Below are positions 33,191 through 42,670 of a stretch of 64,000 bases of DNA, piece by piece. Numbering within the stretch: position 1 is the stretch's first letter; each line of letters begins with the position of its first letter. Below the pieces are notes generated by a model. The model worked only from the letters and a program-made list of their open reading frames with translations. It was not told the DNA's origin and searched no databases. Source of the DNA: Dipodascopsis uninucleata var. uninucleata (Eukaryota > Ascomycota > Lipomycetes > Lipomycetales > Lipomycetaceae); the NCBI GenBank assembly GCA_030568195.1, contig JAJLTO010000007.1, positions 434,001 to 498,000 on the forward strand, read 5' to 3'. The position numbers and the translations under genes were made by a program.

Positions 33191-34447
33191 TTAGATAGAA
33201 GTGGACTTTATGTCCGTGGTAACAGATTCAATAGTAGTTTCAGTTGTAATGGTTTCGATGACAGAAGGCGCACCAGAAGAAGTGACGGCAGTAGCATTAG
33301 CGGCAGCAGCAGCAGCCTTCTTCTTCTCAAGTGCCTCTAAATACTTCGATCCAAAAACCTTCCCTTTCTTCTCCTTCTTCTTCTTTGGTTGTTCGGTCGG
33401 CGGGTAAGCCTTTGCCTCTATTGCTGCGAACTCTGTATCAACTGTAAGTATTTCCTGAATTGGCTTAAGCAAACTATTGATAGCGTCAGTAACACCAAGC
33501 TTAAGATCTTGTGGCGACAAAGTATTTGAAGCAAAATCCTCCTTAATCTGTTCAATAGAAGTGTAGGTAATTGGACCACCCCATTTATCAGGTCTATTTA
33601 TAATAAATGCAGGATTCTCAGGCGACTTCAAGCGTGCAATCGGCAGAACGACGTATTCGACAAATGAAATCAGGCCGTTGTCCTCAATTATACCAGGTGC
33701 ACAGTATGCACTTGCAATTTTCTTCTTGACACTGGCTGGATCGTCCATCAAATCAATCTTTGAATTAGGGTCAGAAGATGACATCTTACCTCCCTGGGTG
33801 AGACCAGGAACCATAGGGTTCATGAGATGAGCACGCTTCTTATATCCAATAGCGGGCAAAAACTCCTCAGCAAGAACAAAAATCTTTCGCTGATCAACGC
33901 CGCCAAATTGAACATCGACATCGAGATGTTGTTCGTCAAGTGCTTGCATGAGAGGGTAGATCAGACCAGAGAGTAAAGGTGACTCGACCTGTTTAACTAC
34001 ATCAGCACCAGCACGACGTGCGTCATTTTGAGATACAATAGAGCTCAGTCTGTAGACATCCATTGTGTATTCTTTTGAGAACTGATAGGATGATCCAAAA
34101 ACAAATGTAAGTTTGTCCAATGGAACGCCAATCGTTGTCAATACAGCTTTGATGAGGCGTTCATAGTACTGCGCTCTGAAGTTGACCAACTCAAGAGGAG
34201 CCTTCATGTTGTCGAGAAATGCATGGATATCAGCTAAAAGAATCTTCACATGGCATCCAGCTTCTAGAAAATGAGCTAATTTTGTCATTGGCACAAAGTA
34301 TCCGCAATGTGGCCGACCTGTAGGTGCTGTACCCCAGTAAATCTTCAAGGGACGTTTCTCTACCTCCAAAACATTTTTGATGATATTTACATTAAGGACT
34401 TCCTGCAGACCCTGCTGGATCAATGCGAGCTGTTCTTCCGGTGACAT
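33191..34447 (-). CDS. TYS1: Cytosolic tyrosyl-tRNA synthetase
   Basis: Class Ic synthetase that charges tRNA-Tyr with tyrosine. The single exon encodes 418 residues. The Rossmann catalytic domain has the HIGH-equivalent PHCG at 46-49 in GTAPTGRPHCGYF, the tyrosine pocket and tRNA-acceptor region (QNDARRAGADVVKQVESPLLSGLIYPLMQALDEQ, read in parts), VDVQFGGVDQRK and the KMSSS loop at about 220. It is of the eukaryotic/archaeal cytosolic type rather than the mitochondrial type. The C-terminus carries a lysine-rich KKKKEKKGKVFGSKYLEALEKKK stretch (read in two blocks) and a run of about six alanines, then a Thr/Ser/Ile-rich tail longer than in yeast. It is divergent from MAGO with a 343-bp shared promoter. 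Confidence 0.96.
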   Translation of the reverse strand: MSPEEQLALIQQGLQEVLNVNIIKNVLEVEKRPLKIYWGTAPTGRPHCGYFVPMTKLAHFLEAGCHVKILLADIHAFLDNMKAPLELVNFRAQYYERLIKAVLTTIGVPLDKLTFVFGSSYQFSKEYTMDVYRLSSIVSQNDARRAGADVVKQVESPLLSGLIYPLMQALDEQHLDVDVQFGGVDQRKIFVLAEEFLPAIGYKKRAHLMNPMVPGLTQGGKMSSSDPNSKIDLMDDPASVKKKIASAYCAPGIIEDNGLISFVEYVVLPIARLKSPENPAFIINRPDKWGGPITYTSIEQIKEDFASNTLSPQDLKLGVTDAINSLLKPIQEILTVDTEFAAIEAKAYPPTEQPKKKKEKKGKVFGSKYLEALEKKKAAAAAANATAVTSSGAPSVIETITTETTIESVTTDIKSTSI

Positions 34448-34790
34448 TGTACCTTGATGGCTTAATCCGAAGATTTATTACTTCTATATTCTGTTTAAAT
34501 CGATCCTGCTGTAGATGCTAAAGGTATATCTTTCTTTGTCCCTACTTTTTTGTCTTACAAATCGAATGGAAATTGTGTAACTGTAGAAAACTTTTGGGAT
34601 ATTAGGGTTTTGAGCGTTTGGCTCAGAAGCGAAAAATTGGATCTCTTTCCAGTGCAGTCCCTTCTTCTAAGGAAGGAAGCGATATAATATACAATATAAC
34701 CTTTGATAGGCACTAGACTTTTACGATATACTACTGATCGCCTTAGAGAAGGCGATAAAGTATTACAGAAGGCGTCACAACGAGATAAGG
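34448..34790. promoter_or_regulatory. Divergent promoter region between TYS1 and MAGO
   Basis: 343 bp between the two start codons. AGGGTTTTGAG near 34604 and a GATATAATATACAATATAACC stretch (34680-34700) with TATA-like words are visible. No specific regulator site can be named with confidence. Confidence 0.4.
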
Positions 34791-35258
34791 ATGGAGCGAG
34801 ATATAAAAGAACCGTTCTATATCCGATACTATTCAGGACATGCTGGAAAGTTTGGACATGAGTTTCTGGAATTCGATTTTAGAGTACAAGGTGACGGTCG
34901 AAGTGCAATTGCGCGTTATGCAAACAACTCGAATTACAGGAATGATTCTTTGATTCGCAAGGAGATGAGTGTGAGCGCGCTGGTCGTGGAGCAGATTAAA
35001 AAGATCATCATGGAGTCTGAAATCATGAAAGAGGACGACGCTCGATGGCCAGAAAAGAACCGAGAAGGGAAACAGGAACTAGAGATTCGTCTGGGATCTG
35101 AACATATTTCATTTGAAACTAGCAAACTTGGGTCACTAAATGACGTACAGCAGAGTGATGACCCTGAAGGTCTACGTGTTTTTTACTATTTGGTGCAGGA
35201 CTTGAAGGCTCTGATGTTCTCTCTTATAGCACTACATTTCAAGATTAAACCTATATAG
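34791..35258 (+). CDS. MAGO: Mago nashi homologue, exon junction complex core
   Basis: Mago forms an obligate dimer with Y14 in the exon junction complex and is imported and recycled with it. The 155-residue single-exon protein covers the whole family: N-terminal beta sheet ([22 protein letters not shown]), [11 protein letters not shown], the [19 protein letters not shown] block and the C-terminal amphipathic helix ending [13 protein letters not shown], almost identical to animal Mago. The only visible change is an insert of several residues near the end ([16 protein letters not shown]), where other species also vary slightly. S. cerevisiae lacks Mago, so its presence helps place the organism. 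Its likely partner PYM is encoded at 22658-24190. Confidence 0.97.
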   Translation: MERDIKEPFYIRYYSGHAGKFGHEFLEFDFRVQGDGRSAIARYANNSNYRNDSLIRKEMSVSALVVEQIKKIIMESEIMKEDDARWPEKNREGKQELEIRLGSEHISFETSKLGSLNDVQQSDDPEGLRVFYYLVQDLKALMFSLIALHFKIKPI

Positions 35259-35787
35259 ATCACCACACAACAGGAGCATCTACAAAGACATGAGGATTCA
35301 CTCATAGCTATATAAATATTGACTAATGGGTGCTTGCAGGGAGCAAGTAAACAGGAAAACTGGGGACTGTAATCAGATGTAATTGAGTACTTTGTACATT
35401 GAAGTTTGGTAGGCACTCTATGTATTATATAACAACCATCCAAATATTAGTAATATAAACAACTTGATTATTTATTATTATTCTTTCAGATAGTGAGGGT
35501 GTTGTGCATATCATGCGTACAGACAACCCTAATAGGATGCAATTTTTGAAGGCACAAAACCCATTGGGTATTGGCTGTCTTCATAATAGCTTTGCCGACG
35601 ACACCTAACATAACCATTCCATCATGCTAGCGTTTTTTGTGGCGTGGCTTACTCCCTTCCTCATTTGGCAATTAATAGTTATAGGAGTGGTCATGAAAAG
35701 TTGATAGGAAAAAGTGGTCCAAAGTATATTTTAGTATGTGGTAGTTTTCACACATAAAGTTATTTAGCATGTGTTTGGTCAACACTT
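35259..35787. other. Intergenic region between MAGO and tRNA-Asn
   Basis: 529 bp containing the MAGO 3' region and the upstream flank of the tRNA gene. A T/A-rich stretch near 35455-35490 suits polyadenylation. No further gene is seen. Confidence 0.5.
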
Positions 35788-35861
35788 GACTGGATGGCCA
35801 AGCTGGTTAAGGCGTACGGCTGTTAACCGTAAGATCGGGAGTTCGATCCTCCCTCTGGTCG
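35788..35861 (+). tRNA. tRNA-Asn (anticodon GTT), intronless
   Basis: The 74-nt sequence folds into a full cloverleaf. The acceptor stem pairs GACTGGA with TCTGGTC, including two adjacent wobble pairs (T-G and G-T). The D arm carries an A box TGGCCAAGCTGG that fits the RNA polymerase III consensus. The anticodon arm is TACGG-CTGTTAA-CCGTA, giving anticodon GTT (Asn). The T arm is GGGAG-TTCGATC-CTCCC with a standard B box. The discriminator base is G. There is no intron. T runs follow at once. Confidence 0.96.
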
Positions 35862-38800
35862 ATTATTTTTATATTTTTTAAATATAAAATTTATATTTAA
35901 TATTTTTTTTCATACTTAGCTTGTTTGAGTTCAGTTCTACGAATTGTTTTCTAACTGAGTAAACTTTTAGCACCGGCACAGTCTCTAGTTGGTATTCCTT
36001 CAGTGGAGGAAACTTATTCGCGATCTACGTAGACGAAATGTATAGTGCAGAGACAGGCGAAGACAGCAAGAGAGGATTGGCCGGAAATCGGCAAATGGTA
36101 TAGGGGAAATGAAAGCAGCTCTGTTTCGTATTCGGGACGATGCCGAGAAAGGGTCATACATTATCATTCTGTACGTGGAATTTACGGAGCCGTGGTGCCA
36201 TGCTATTTGCTATTACGCATGTACCGAGAGACCCAAGTGCAATTTGATGTACTCGATAATAATAAAAAAAAAATAGATTTAATTTATCTATTCACACGTA
36301 CTGTTGGGTTCTCGTCGTCACTTGAGCTTATATCTAAGTATCTTAAGTTATACGGAGAGAAGAAAGAAGGTTTGCACAGGAAAAATGACAATGTTGGGGT
36401 TGAAGGAAAATGATACACATACAAAAAAAGAGATACAAATATACACACACGTATATATATAAATTGTCCGTAAACAGATCCGCTTCTTACCCGTAAGAAT
36501 GCATATATCAGTAAACTGTGCATTAGCTTGGAAGAGATAGTTCTATACTCTTTGCTGCTCGCTGTACATGTTTCTCTATTTATTGTTTTTTATTTAAATT
36601 TTTTTAGTATTTCTATTACCATAATACTGTATCAACAATACATGTAATAATTAACACTATACCCTTGCGAAGCCACATGTAGATATATATGAATATATAC
36701 ATGTATATATACGTATATATATTTTCATATGTTATCTAACGCTTACTGATTTCGTTTGTATAACCACTGACCTTTTTTGAAAGGAGAGAAGAGAGCAGCC
36801 TGGCAGTGGGCATGGTAGGGGCACTGAGCTAACCACTATAGTCTAGTCTCTTCTTTTGACCAAGCACGAAAATTAAGTATATAGTCATAGCCCTTTTCTC
36901 TGCCCAACAACATCTGGTCGTGTCAACAAGAAATAGTAGAAAATAGTTTTAGTGCTAGTCCCCGTTTTTGTCGCTAGAGAAGCTAGAAGTCAGGAAAAAC
37001 TACAAGAACAAAGACTAGAAACGCGAGACACTAAAAGAGAGGGGCAAACACTCCAGCGCGCGATTCAACTGTAGGACCAAGTATCGGTGCCCGAAGATAA
37101 ATGGTTGATGATAGTTGTTCACTAAACCAGCTAGCGATAACATGGAAGAAAGATTTCGCTGACTGCGAAAACACGTCCAAGTGATACCGCGACACTGTAA
37201 TGAGTTGCCAACACTAAGTATAATAAAATATTTCTCTCGATTTGCTAGCATGTGAACGACCAAGATTCGTACGCGTCTGTCTCTACTGCCTAAATTCATC
37301 TTCTAGCAGCAAAGCTCCAGCATAGCAAACTTACACGTGTTAGCAATCGTCTTCGCATAAAGAGCCCAGCAGCTAACCTCAAGATATCAGTAACACGTGA
37401 AATCAGGTTTCACACAGTTTTACCACATGTGTTTCGGGATCCGTAGAGTGGCCATCATCTACATTAGCAGGCAAAATCCAATGCCACAGTACCACAGAGC
37501 GATTATGTCATCCGGATAAACATTGTTTGTTAAGTCATTAGTGTTTCGGCGGCATCCGCCCACAACAAGAGCGCGGTGGATTTGGTAACGGCTTTGTCAT
37601 CGGTCATCAGCACGCATTGGTACTGCGCGGCGGCGAGAGACTGAAAGGGTGCGGTAGCATCTGGACCAGAGGAGACCAACGAGAGCATCAGCGATCAGGA
37701 GACTGCTCCGGAGAGTCTATATGGACTGATGTTGGCAATGCTAACTAATCAACATGTAGCAAATTTTATCAGATCGTGCTGTAGCAGATGGAATAGAAAT
37801 AGAGATATCTAGTGGCTTTCTACCTGCACGAAAGCGAGGACGGGTTTTACTACAATTTCCTATAAAAGAATATGCTAGTACGGATGCCTATTCGGTTATA
37901 TAGATAGATTCGAAGAGGCTAATGCGCATAGCCCGCTGTCCCGTACGTGCTATTAGAGACATCAAAGAATATGCTTTATGGCTCTAGGCGCGGGCCAGTA
38001 TCTGAATATACAAATATCCAGCACACAGATGCAAAACAGGGATAAAACGTATATATCTAGCTGGATACGTAGCTCATCTGATACTTCCAAGAGGTGCTGG
38101 ATAAATGTAGGCATATACGAAAGAGCGCAGTGTGCGTCTCGTTACGCATGATATATACATACTTTCTGTGAATCAGGGTACAAGAAAGGTCAGCGAGGGC
38201 ATCTTAATGGAAACAATGGATGTTGTGTAAGCAGTAGACAGAGCAGAAGAAGGCATTTCTTTTTAAGATATCCTTCTTGTGTTCTATCCGCAGACACTGA
38301 TACCAGTGCGTACATGCGAGCATTTGTAATTGGTACATTTTCTTATTCTCAGCTAACCAGAGACTGCCACTGTATCCAGACTTCCAACCTCCACAAAGAA
38401 CGCGCTGTCGCTAACTACTACACACTGACTTCCGCAGCTTGTCAGGCACCAGAAGTACCGCTAGCAATGACGAGCCTACACTCTAAGTATTATTCAAATT
38501 GGTGTCCTGCATAGATACATACAAACACACATTGTGCACTAGCTAGGGGAGATTCATCAAATTAGCTGCAACTTGCACGTAAACTAGGTTTGTTGAATCA
38601 AGACGATAACAATGAAATCGTATTATACTGATTCGGGTATCCATTTTATTTGCCTACAATGTTAAACGCGGCGACAAGCGAAAACGCTGCACTTTTAGAC
38701 AGAGGAAGTCAGGGTAAAATAAACTTTGCTATTGTTTTTAATTTTTCTCTAATGACAAATTTTAATTAGTTGATTTTTTAGTTTGGGTGGTTGTTGTTGC

Positions 38801-39767
38801 TTTTTTTCTTATGTATGTACATATGTACTATTATTATTGAAGTAGGAATAAAATAAACTAAAAATTTGGTAGATAGATTTTATTCGTGTTCTCTCGCCAT
38901 TTTTTAATATTCGACTTCCCTCTCGTCCTTCTGATTTTTTAATAAACCCACTTTTTTTCCTCCTCTCTTTTTCTTCTCTGTAGTCTATATTTCCCTTGGT
39001 TCTCCTCAGTAGACTGGCAAAGTTTCCTTTCTTATATAGCGGAAAAAAGTAGCAGGAAAGAAGTGGCATTCATAGGCGAATTGTTAGTTCCAAAGCGTTT
39101 CTTAAGAAAGTCGTATATAACATAATTTATAGGTGAGTAGCGTACGCTCTTCGGCAAGTCAGATTTTTTGTTTATACTAGCGGCAGTTCACATTGCGTCT
39201 TCATGTGCGTAGCTTGACTGATACTTGGTGTGGTGACTATAATTCGTGGCAATGGGAACACTGTGGGAACGTGAAGAAGGTAGCATGGCGAACATGTGGT
39301 GATTAAAGTATTGCGTTTGCTTTCTACCTTTTGTTGATGTGCTACTACATTTGCCTCTTGGTTCCTACATAAAAGGGTCGTCGCAATGACCTGTTTGCAA
39401 CAAATGTTGAATTGTCTGTGCTAACGATAATATTCTGCCTTTTACCATAACATAGATAGCTTTCTGTTATTTTATTTTTATACATACGGTGCTGCCTTTC
39501 ATTCTCTCAATTGCGGCCAACATTTTTTTTGTCTTTTGTTTGATTCAGCTATAGAAGCGAGTGTGTGCTGCTGTTTTCGTATATTGCAGCCAGAGAGGTC
39601 ACTCAAGTCACCGATAGAAATCTGAATAATTAAGCACTTATAGGAGATAGTCGCACTTCTATAGAAGGCGAACGTTCATCAATTTTTTTTCTACGTATTG
39701 TTACGAGTTCAAATCCGATTTATCATTATATAATCACGAATTTTTTCCATATATAGAAGTGATCAAA
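35862..39767. other. Gene desert upstream of FAD2 (3.9 kb)
   Basis: No recognisable gene. 35.9-36.8 kb is AT-rich with TATATA runs (36440-36470, 36680-36725). 36.8-38.6 kb is mixed and locally GC-richer. From about 38640 to the FAD2 start the + strand is strongly T-rich with long pyrimidine runs, consistent with a long promoter and 5' leader. A donor-like AGGTGAGT at about 39130 and a CTAAC...ATAG acceptor-like pair near 39420-39460 could bound a leader intron, but this is weak. Confidence 0.5.
35866..35879 (+). terminator. RNA polymerase III terminator of tRNA-Asn
   Basis: Runs of five and six T lie 5 and 13 bases after the tRNA 3' end, the usual termination signal for RNA polymerase III. 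Confidence 0.85.
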
Positions 39768-40946
39768 ATGTCTACCACTACTACTACTCAAAAGACTCTG
39801 CTCGTCAAGGACACCTTTGACCGTGACTTTGAGCCTCCAAACTTTACCATGAAGGATATTCTCGATGCTATTCCAAAGCGCTGCTTTGAACGATCTTTGG
39901 GCCACTCCTTACTCTATGCTGCCCGTGATTTCATCTATGCAGGTGTTTTGATGTATGCCGCTTCTTATATCAAGTTTGTTCCCTTCCCTATTGCTCGTTT
40001 TGTTCTTTGGACCATTTACGTTATTGCGCAAGGAATTATCTGTACCGGTCTCTGGATTCTAGCGCACGAGTGTGGACATGGCGCTTTCAGTCCTTACAAG
40101 TTGGCAAACGACATTTGCGGATGGATCATGCATTCTATACTTCTTGTACCATATCATTCCTGGAGAATTTCCCACTCGAAGCATCACAAGGCTACTGGCC
40201 ACTTGACTAGAGATATGGTCTTCGTTCCGCGCGATCGTGAGTCTTACTTGAAGAGTCGAAATTTGAGTGAGCTTGCAGAGGAAGCTCCGATTGTTACTTT
40301 GTTCAATCTTTTTATTCAGCAGGCTTTCGGATGGCCTGCTTACTTGGCTTACAATGTAACTGGACAGAAGTATCCTGGTGTTTCTCCTTTGAAGTTGAAT
40401 CACTTTTGGCCAACTGCTCCTATGTTCGACCCGAAGGACTTCTGGGACATTATCATTTCTGATGTTGGTATTGCTTGTGCTGTCTTAGCTTTGCGTCAGA
40501 TTGTCATTGCCTATGGATGGGGTGCGTTTACTCTCTACTACTTTCTTCCATATCTTGGAGTCAATCATTGGCTTGTTTTCATTACGTATCTCCAGCACAC
40601 CGATCCTGCTTTGCCTCACTACACTGCTAATGAGTGGAACTTCGCACGTGGAGCTGCTGCCACTGTTGACCGTGATTTCGGATTTATCGGAACCCACTTT
40701 TTCCACTCTATTATTGAGACCCATGTTGCACACCATTATGTTTCTAGAATTCCGTTCTACCGTGCTGCGGAAGCCACTGATGCAATCAAGAAGGTAATGG
40801 GTAAGCATTACTGTCATGATTCCACTAATATGTTCTATGCTCTATGGAGAACTGCTAGAGTTTGTCAGTTTGTTGAGGGTGGTGACGTTAAGATGTACCG
40901 TAATGCAAACGGTATTGGTGCCGCTCCTCTCAAGAAGACCAACTAA
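39768..40946 (+). CDS. FAD2: Oleate delta-12 fatty acid desaturase
   Basis: Membrane-bound ER desaturase that turns oleate into linoleate. The first ATG in frame is at 39768 (MSTTTTTQK), giving 392 residues and no introns. The three histidine boxes are HECGHG (100-105), HSKHH (136-140) and HVAHH (319-323), spaced as in fungal and plant delta-12 enzymes, and the hydrophobic pairs lie between them (GVLMYAASYIKF, IYVIAQGIICTGLWILA). A delta-15/omega-3 activity cannot be excluded from sequence alone. The N-terminus has a Thr run. The gene reads like a highly expressed one, with regular codon use, and is preceded by a long T-rich region that may be its leader. Confidence 0.93.
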   Translation: MSTTTTTQKTLLVKDTFDRDFEPPNFTMKDILDAIPKRCFERSLGHSLLYAARDFIYAGVLMYAASYIKFVPFPIARFVLWTIYVIAQGIICTGLWILAHECGHGAFSPYKLANDICGWIMHSILLVPYHSWRISHSKHHKATGHLTRDMVFVPRDRESYLKSRNLSELAEEAPIVTLFNLFIQQAFGWPAYLAYNVTGQKYPGVSPLKLNHFWPTAPMFDPKDFWDIIISDVGIACAVLALRQIVIAYGWGAFTLYYFLPYLGVNHWLVFITYLQHTDPALPHYTANEWNFARGAAATVDRDFGFIGTHFFHSIIETHVAHHYVSRIPFYRAAEATDAIKKVMGKHYCHDSTNMFYALWRTARVCQFVEGGDVKMYRNANGIGAAPLKKTN

Positions 40947-42670
40947 ATCAGTTTAGAGAAATAGAGCATCATACTGTGTATTTTTTGTCGTTATTACATT
41001 CACAAATTGTGACTATATACTGCAGTATTACTGCAGTCATTCTTGGCAGCATCCGTCACTAATCTGGTAGTGGCATTACTTCTCGGAGTTCATCATTACT
41101 ATTCTTATCGCCCGTACGAATATTAGACATTTAACATCAACCACTATTCCAATTTACCCTTAGGAAATGCGCTTCAGTTAACGGTTATGGCCAGTTCACT
41201 GTTAGCGTGAAGGTAATAACTACAAATATAATAAATATAACCACAAAGAAAATCTTTACAATATAATAGTAATAATAATTATAATATAATAGTAGTAATA
41301 ATAAAATGCAAATGCAAGAATAAAAGACTTTAGTCTGACTCTCTTTCTTATTTTAATGTAATTATTCTCGTTGTTTTCGAATAGTGTTGAATCTTCAGGA
41401 ACTGCAATGGTCCCTACCTTAAGACCTTGTAATCTTCATTTTGCTATGTAAAAGTAAACCTTCATCTATAGCATACTATTAATATCTAGTATTGAGTGGA
41501 ATTATATGATTGGTATTTCTTACTGTAAAAATTGCTGTTTCACTTATTAGGAAGTTACCATATTTATTGTCAGATTAATTAATCCTTTGCCTATATCATA
41601 CAAGCAAATGGTTGTATAAATCCCGTTGTTCCGTGTATTTTGCCGTTCTACAGTGTCCTGTACTATCCTATTCAGCATTATGTTTACTTAGAAGTTCCCC
41701 TAAACAACTCATTCGTCGATGTTTATGTAATATTATTTGCTATTATTAGTAACATTCTATGAGATATTACTAATTGTATAACTGAAATATTGTAGTTTTA
41801 GATATGGCTTAAAAGATAAGTAAAAAGCTGCAAGCTGCCCCTGTAACCGCCGCATTTCTCTGTAATTGCATAATACTGTATTAACCCTAGAGTTGACTAC
41901 AATTTGCGGCTGTAGCGAGAGGCACGACGTAACATTTGTGAGGTACTGTATCGACGCTTACGACATGCGCTTACAGAGCGGTGCTGCGTCAACCGCCGCA
42001 GTCATTCACCGCGTTACATCCCAATCGCTTATAACAGCTGCAGTTCTCCGTAGCCATCTTGCTTCGTTTTTCCAAGAGCCCTCTACAACAGGACGAAATT
42101 CCTATTCTTGGATTTGCACAATATTTATCTCATATACAGATTTTTGTTGTCTATATTACAGTGCAATTCAAAGTCATTTGACGGACGCCAGCAACGTCAG
42201 TGTTGTGCAAACAGTGGTATTTGTGAAGTATCATACAACTATATTTCGAAAAGGTGCAGCATAACGATCGAACGTGAGAAGATTATCCCATTGCTGCAAG
42301 TGATCTAACCTTTCTAAATATAATATATCAAGCTCTTCTTTTCGGTGAGGAGATAATTGAATCTCCCATTCAATTAGTACTTTCTAAAATACGAGAGAAT
42401 AGAGCGTGACTTTGGATTTGACTTAGAGTCATTTTTTTTTTTGTTACTGAAGCGGTTTATTCATCGACGAAAGGGAAAACGGAAGCGTGACGCTACAAAT
42501 AATCACTACTTCGACCACGCACACAGCGACGTTATTTTGTCTTTTAGAGATTTTTAAGCCAATATTCGCAAGGGTATAGCATAAATAATTTGTATTTATT
42601 TGTGATCATATGCTATATGTTTAATTGATTTCGAACGCATTTGAAGGATTCTACAAATAATTATCTGAGG
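40947..42670. other. Intergenic region between FAD2 and the Cas1-like gene
   Basis: 1.7 kb. The first part (to about 41300) is the FAD2 3' region and carries AATAAT/ATAATA simple repeats near 41260-41310. The rest is AT-rich with no protein or RNA gene I can support. A run of T (42432-42442) and the last 200 bp should contain the promoter of the downstream gene. Confidence 0.5.

Noticed and set aside
36045-36413. 122-codon open frame after tRNA-Asn
   Set aside because: No known motif, a poly-Lys run from an A tract, and no splice or promoter context.
39695-39720. GAGTTCAAATCC resembling a tRNA B box
   Set aside because: The flanking bases do not form a T stem, and no A box or anticodon arm lies upstream.
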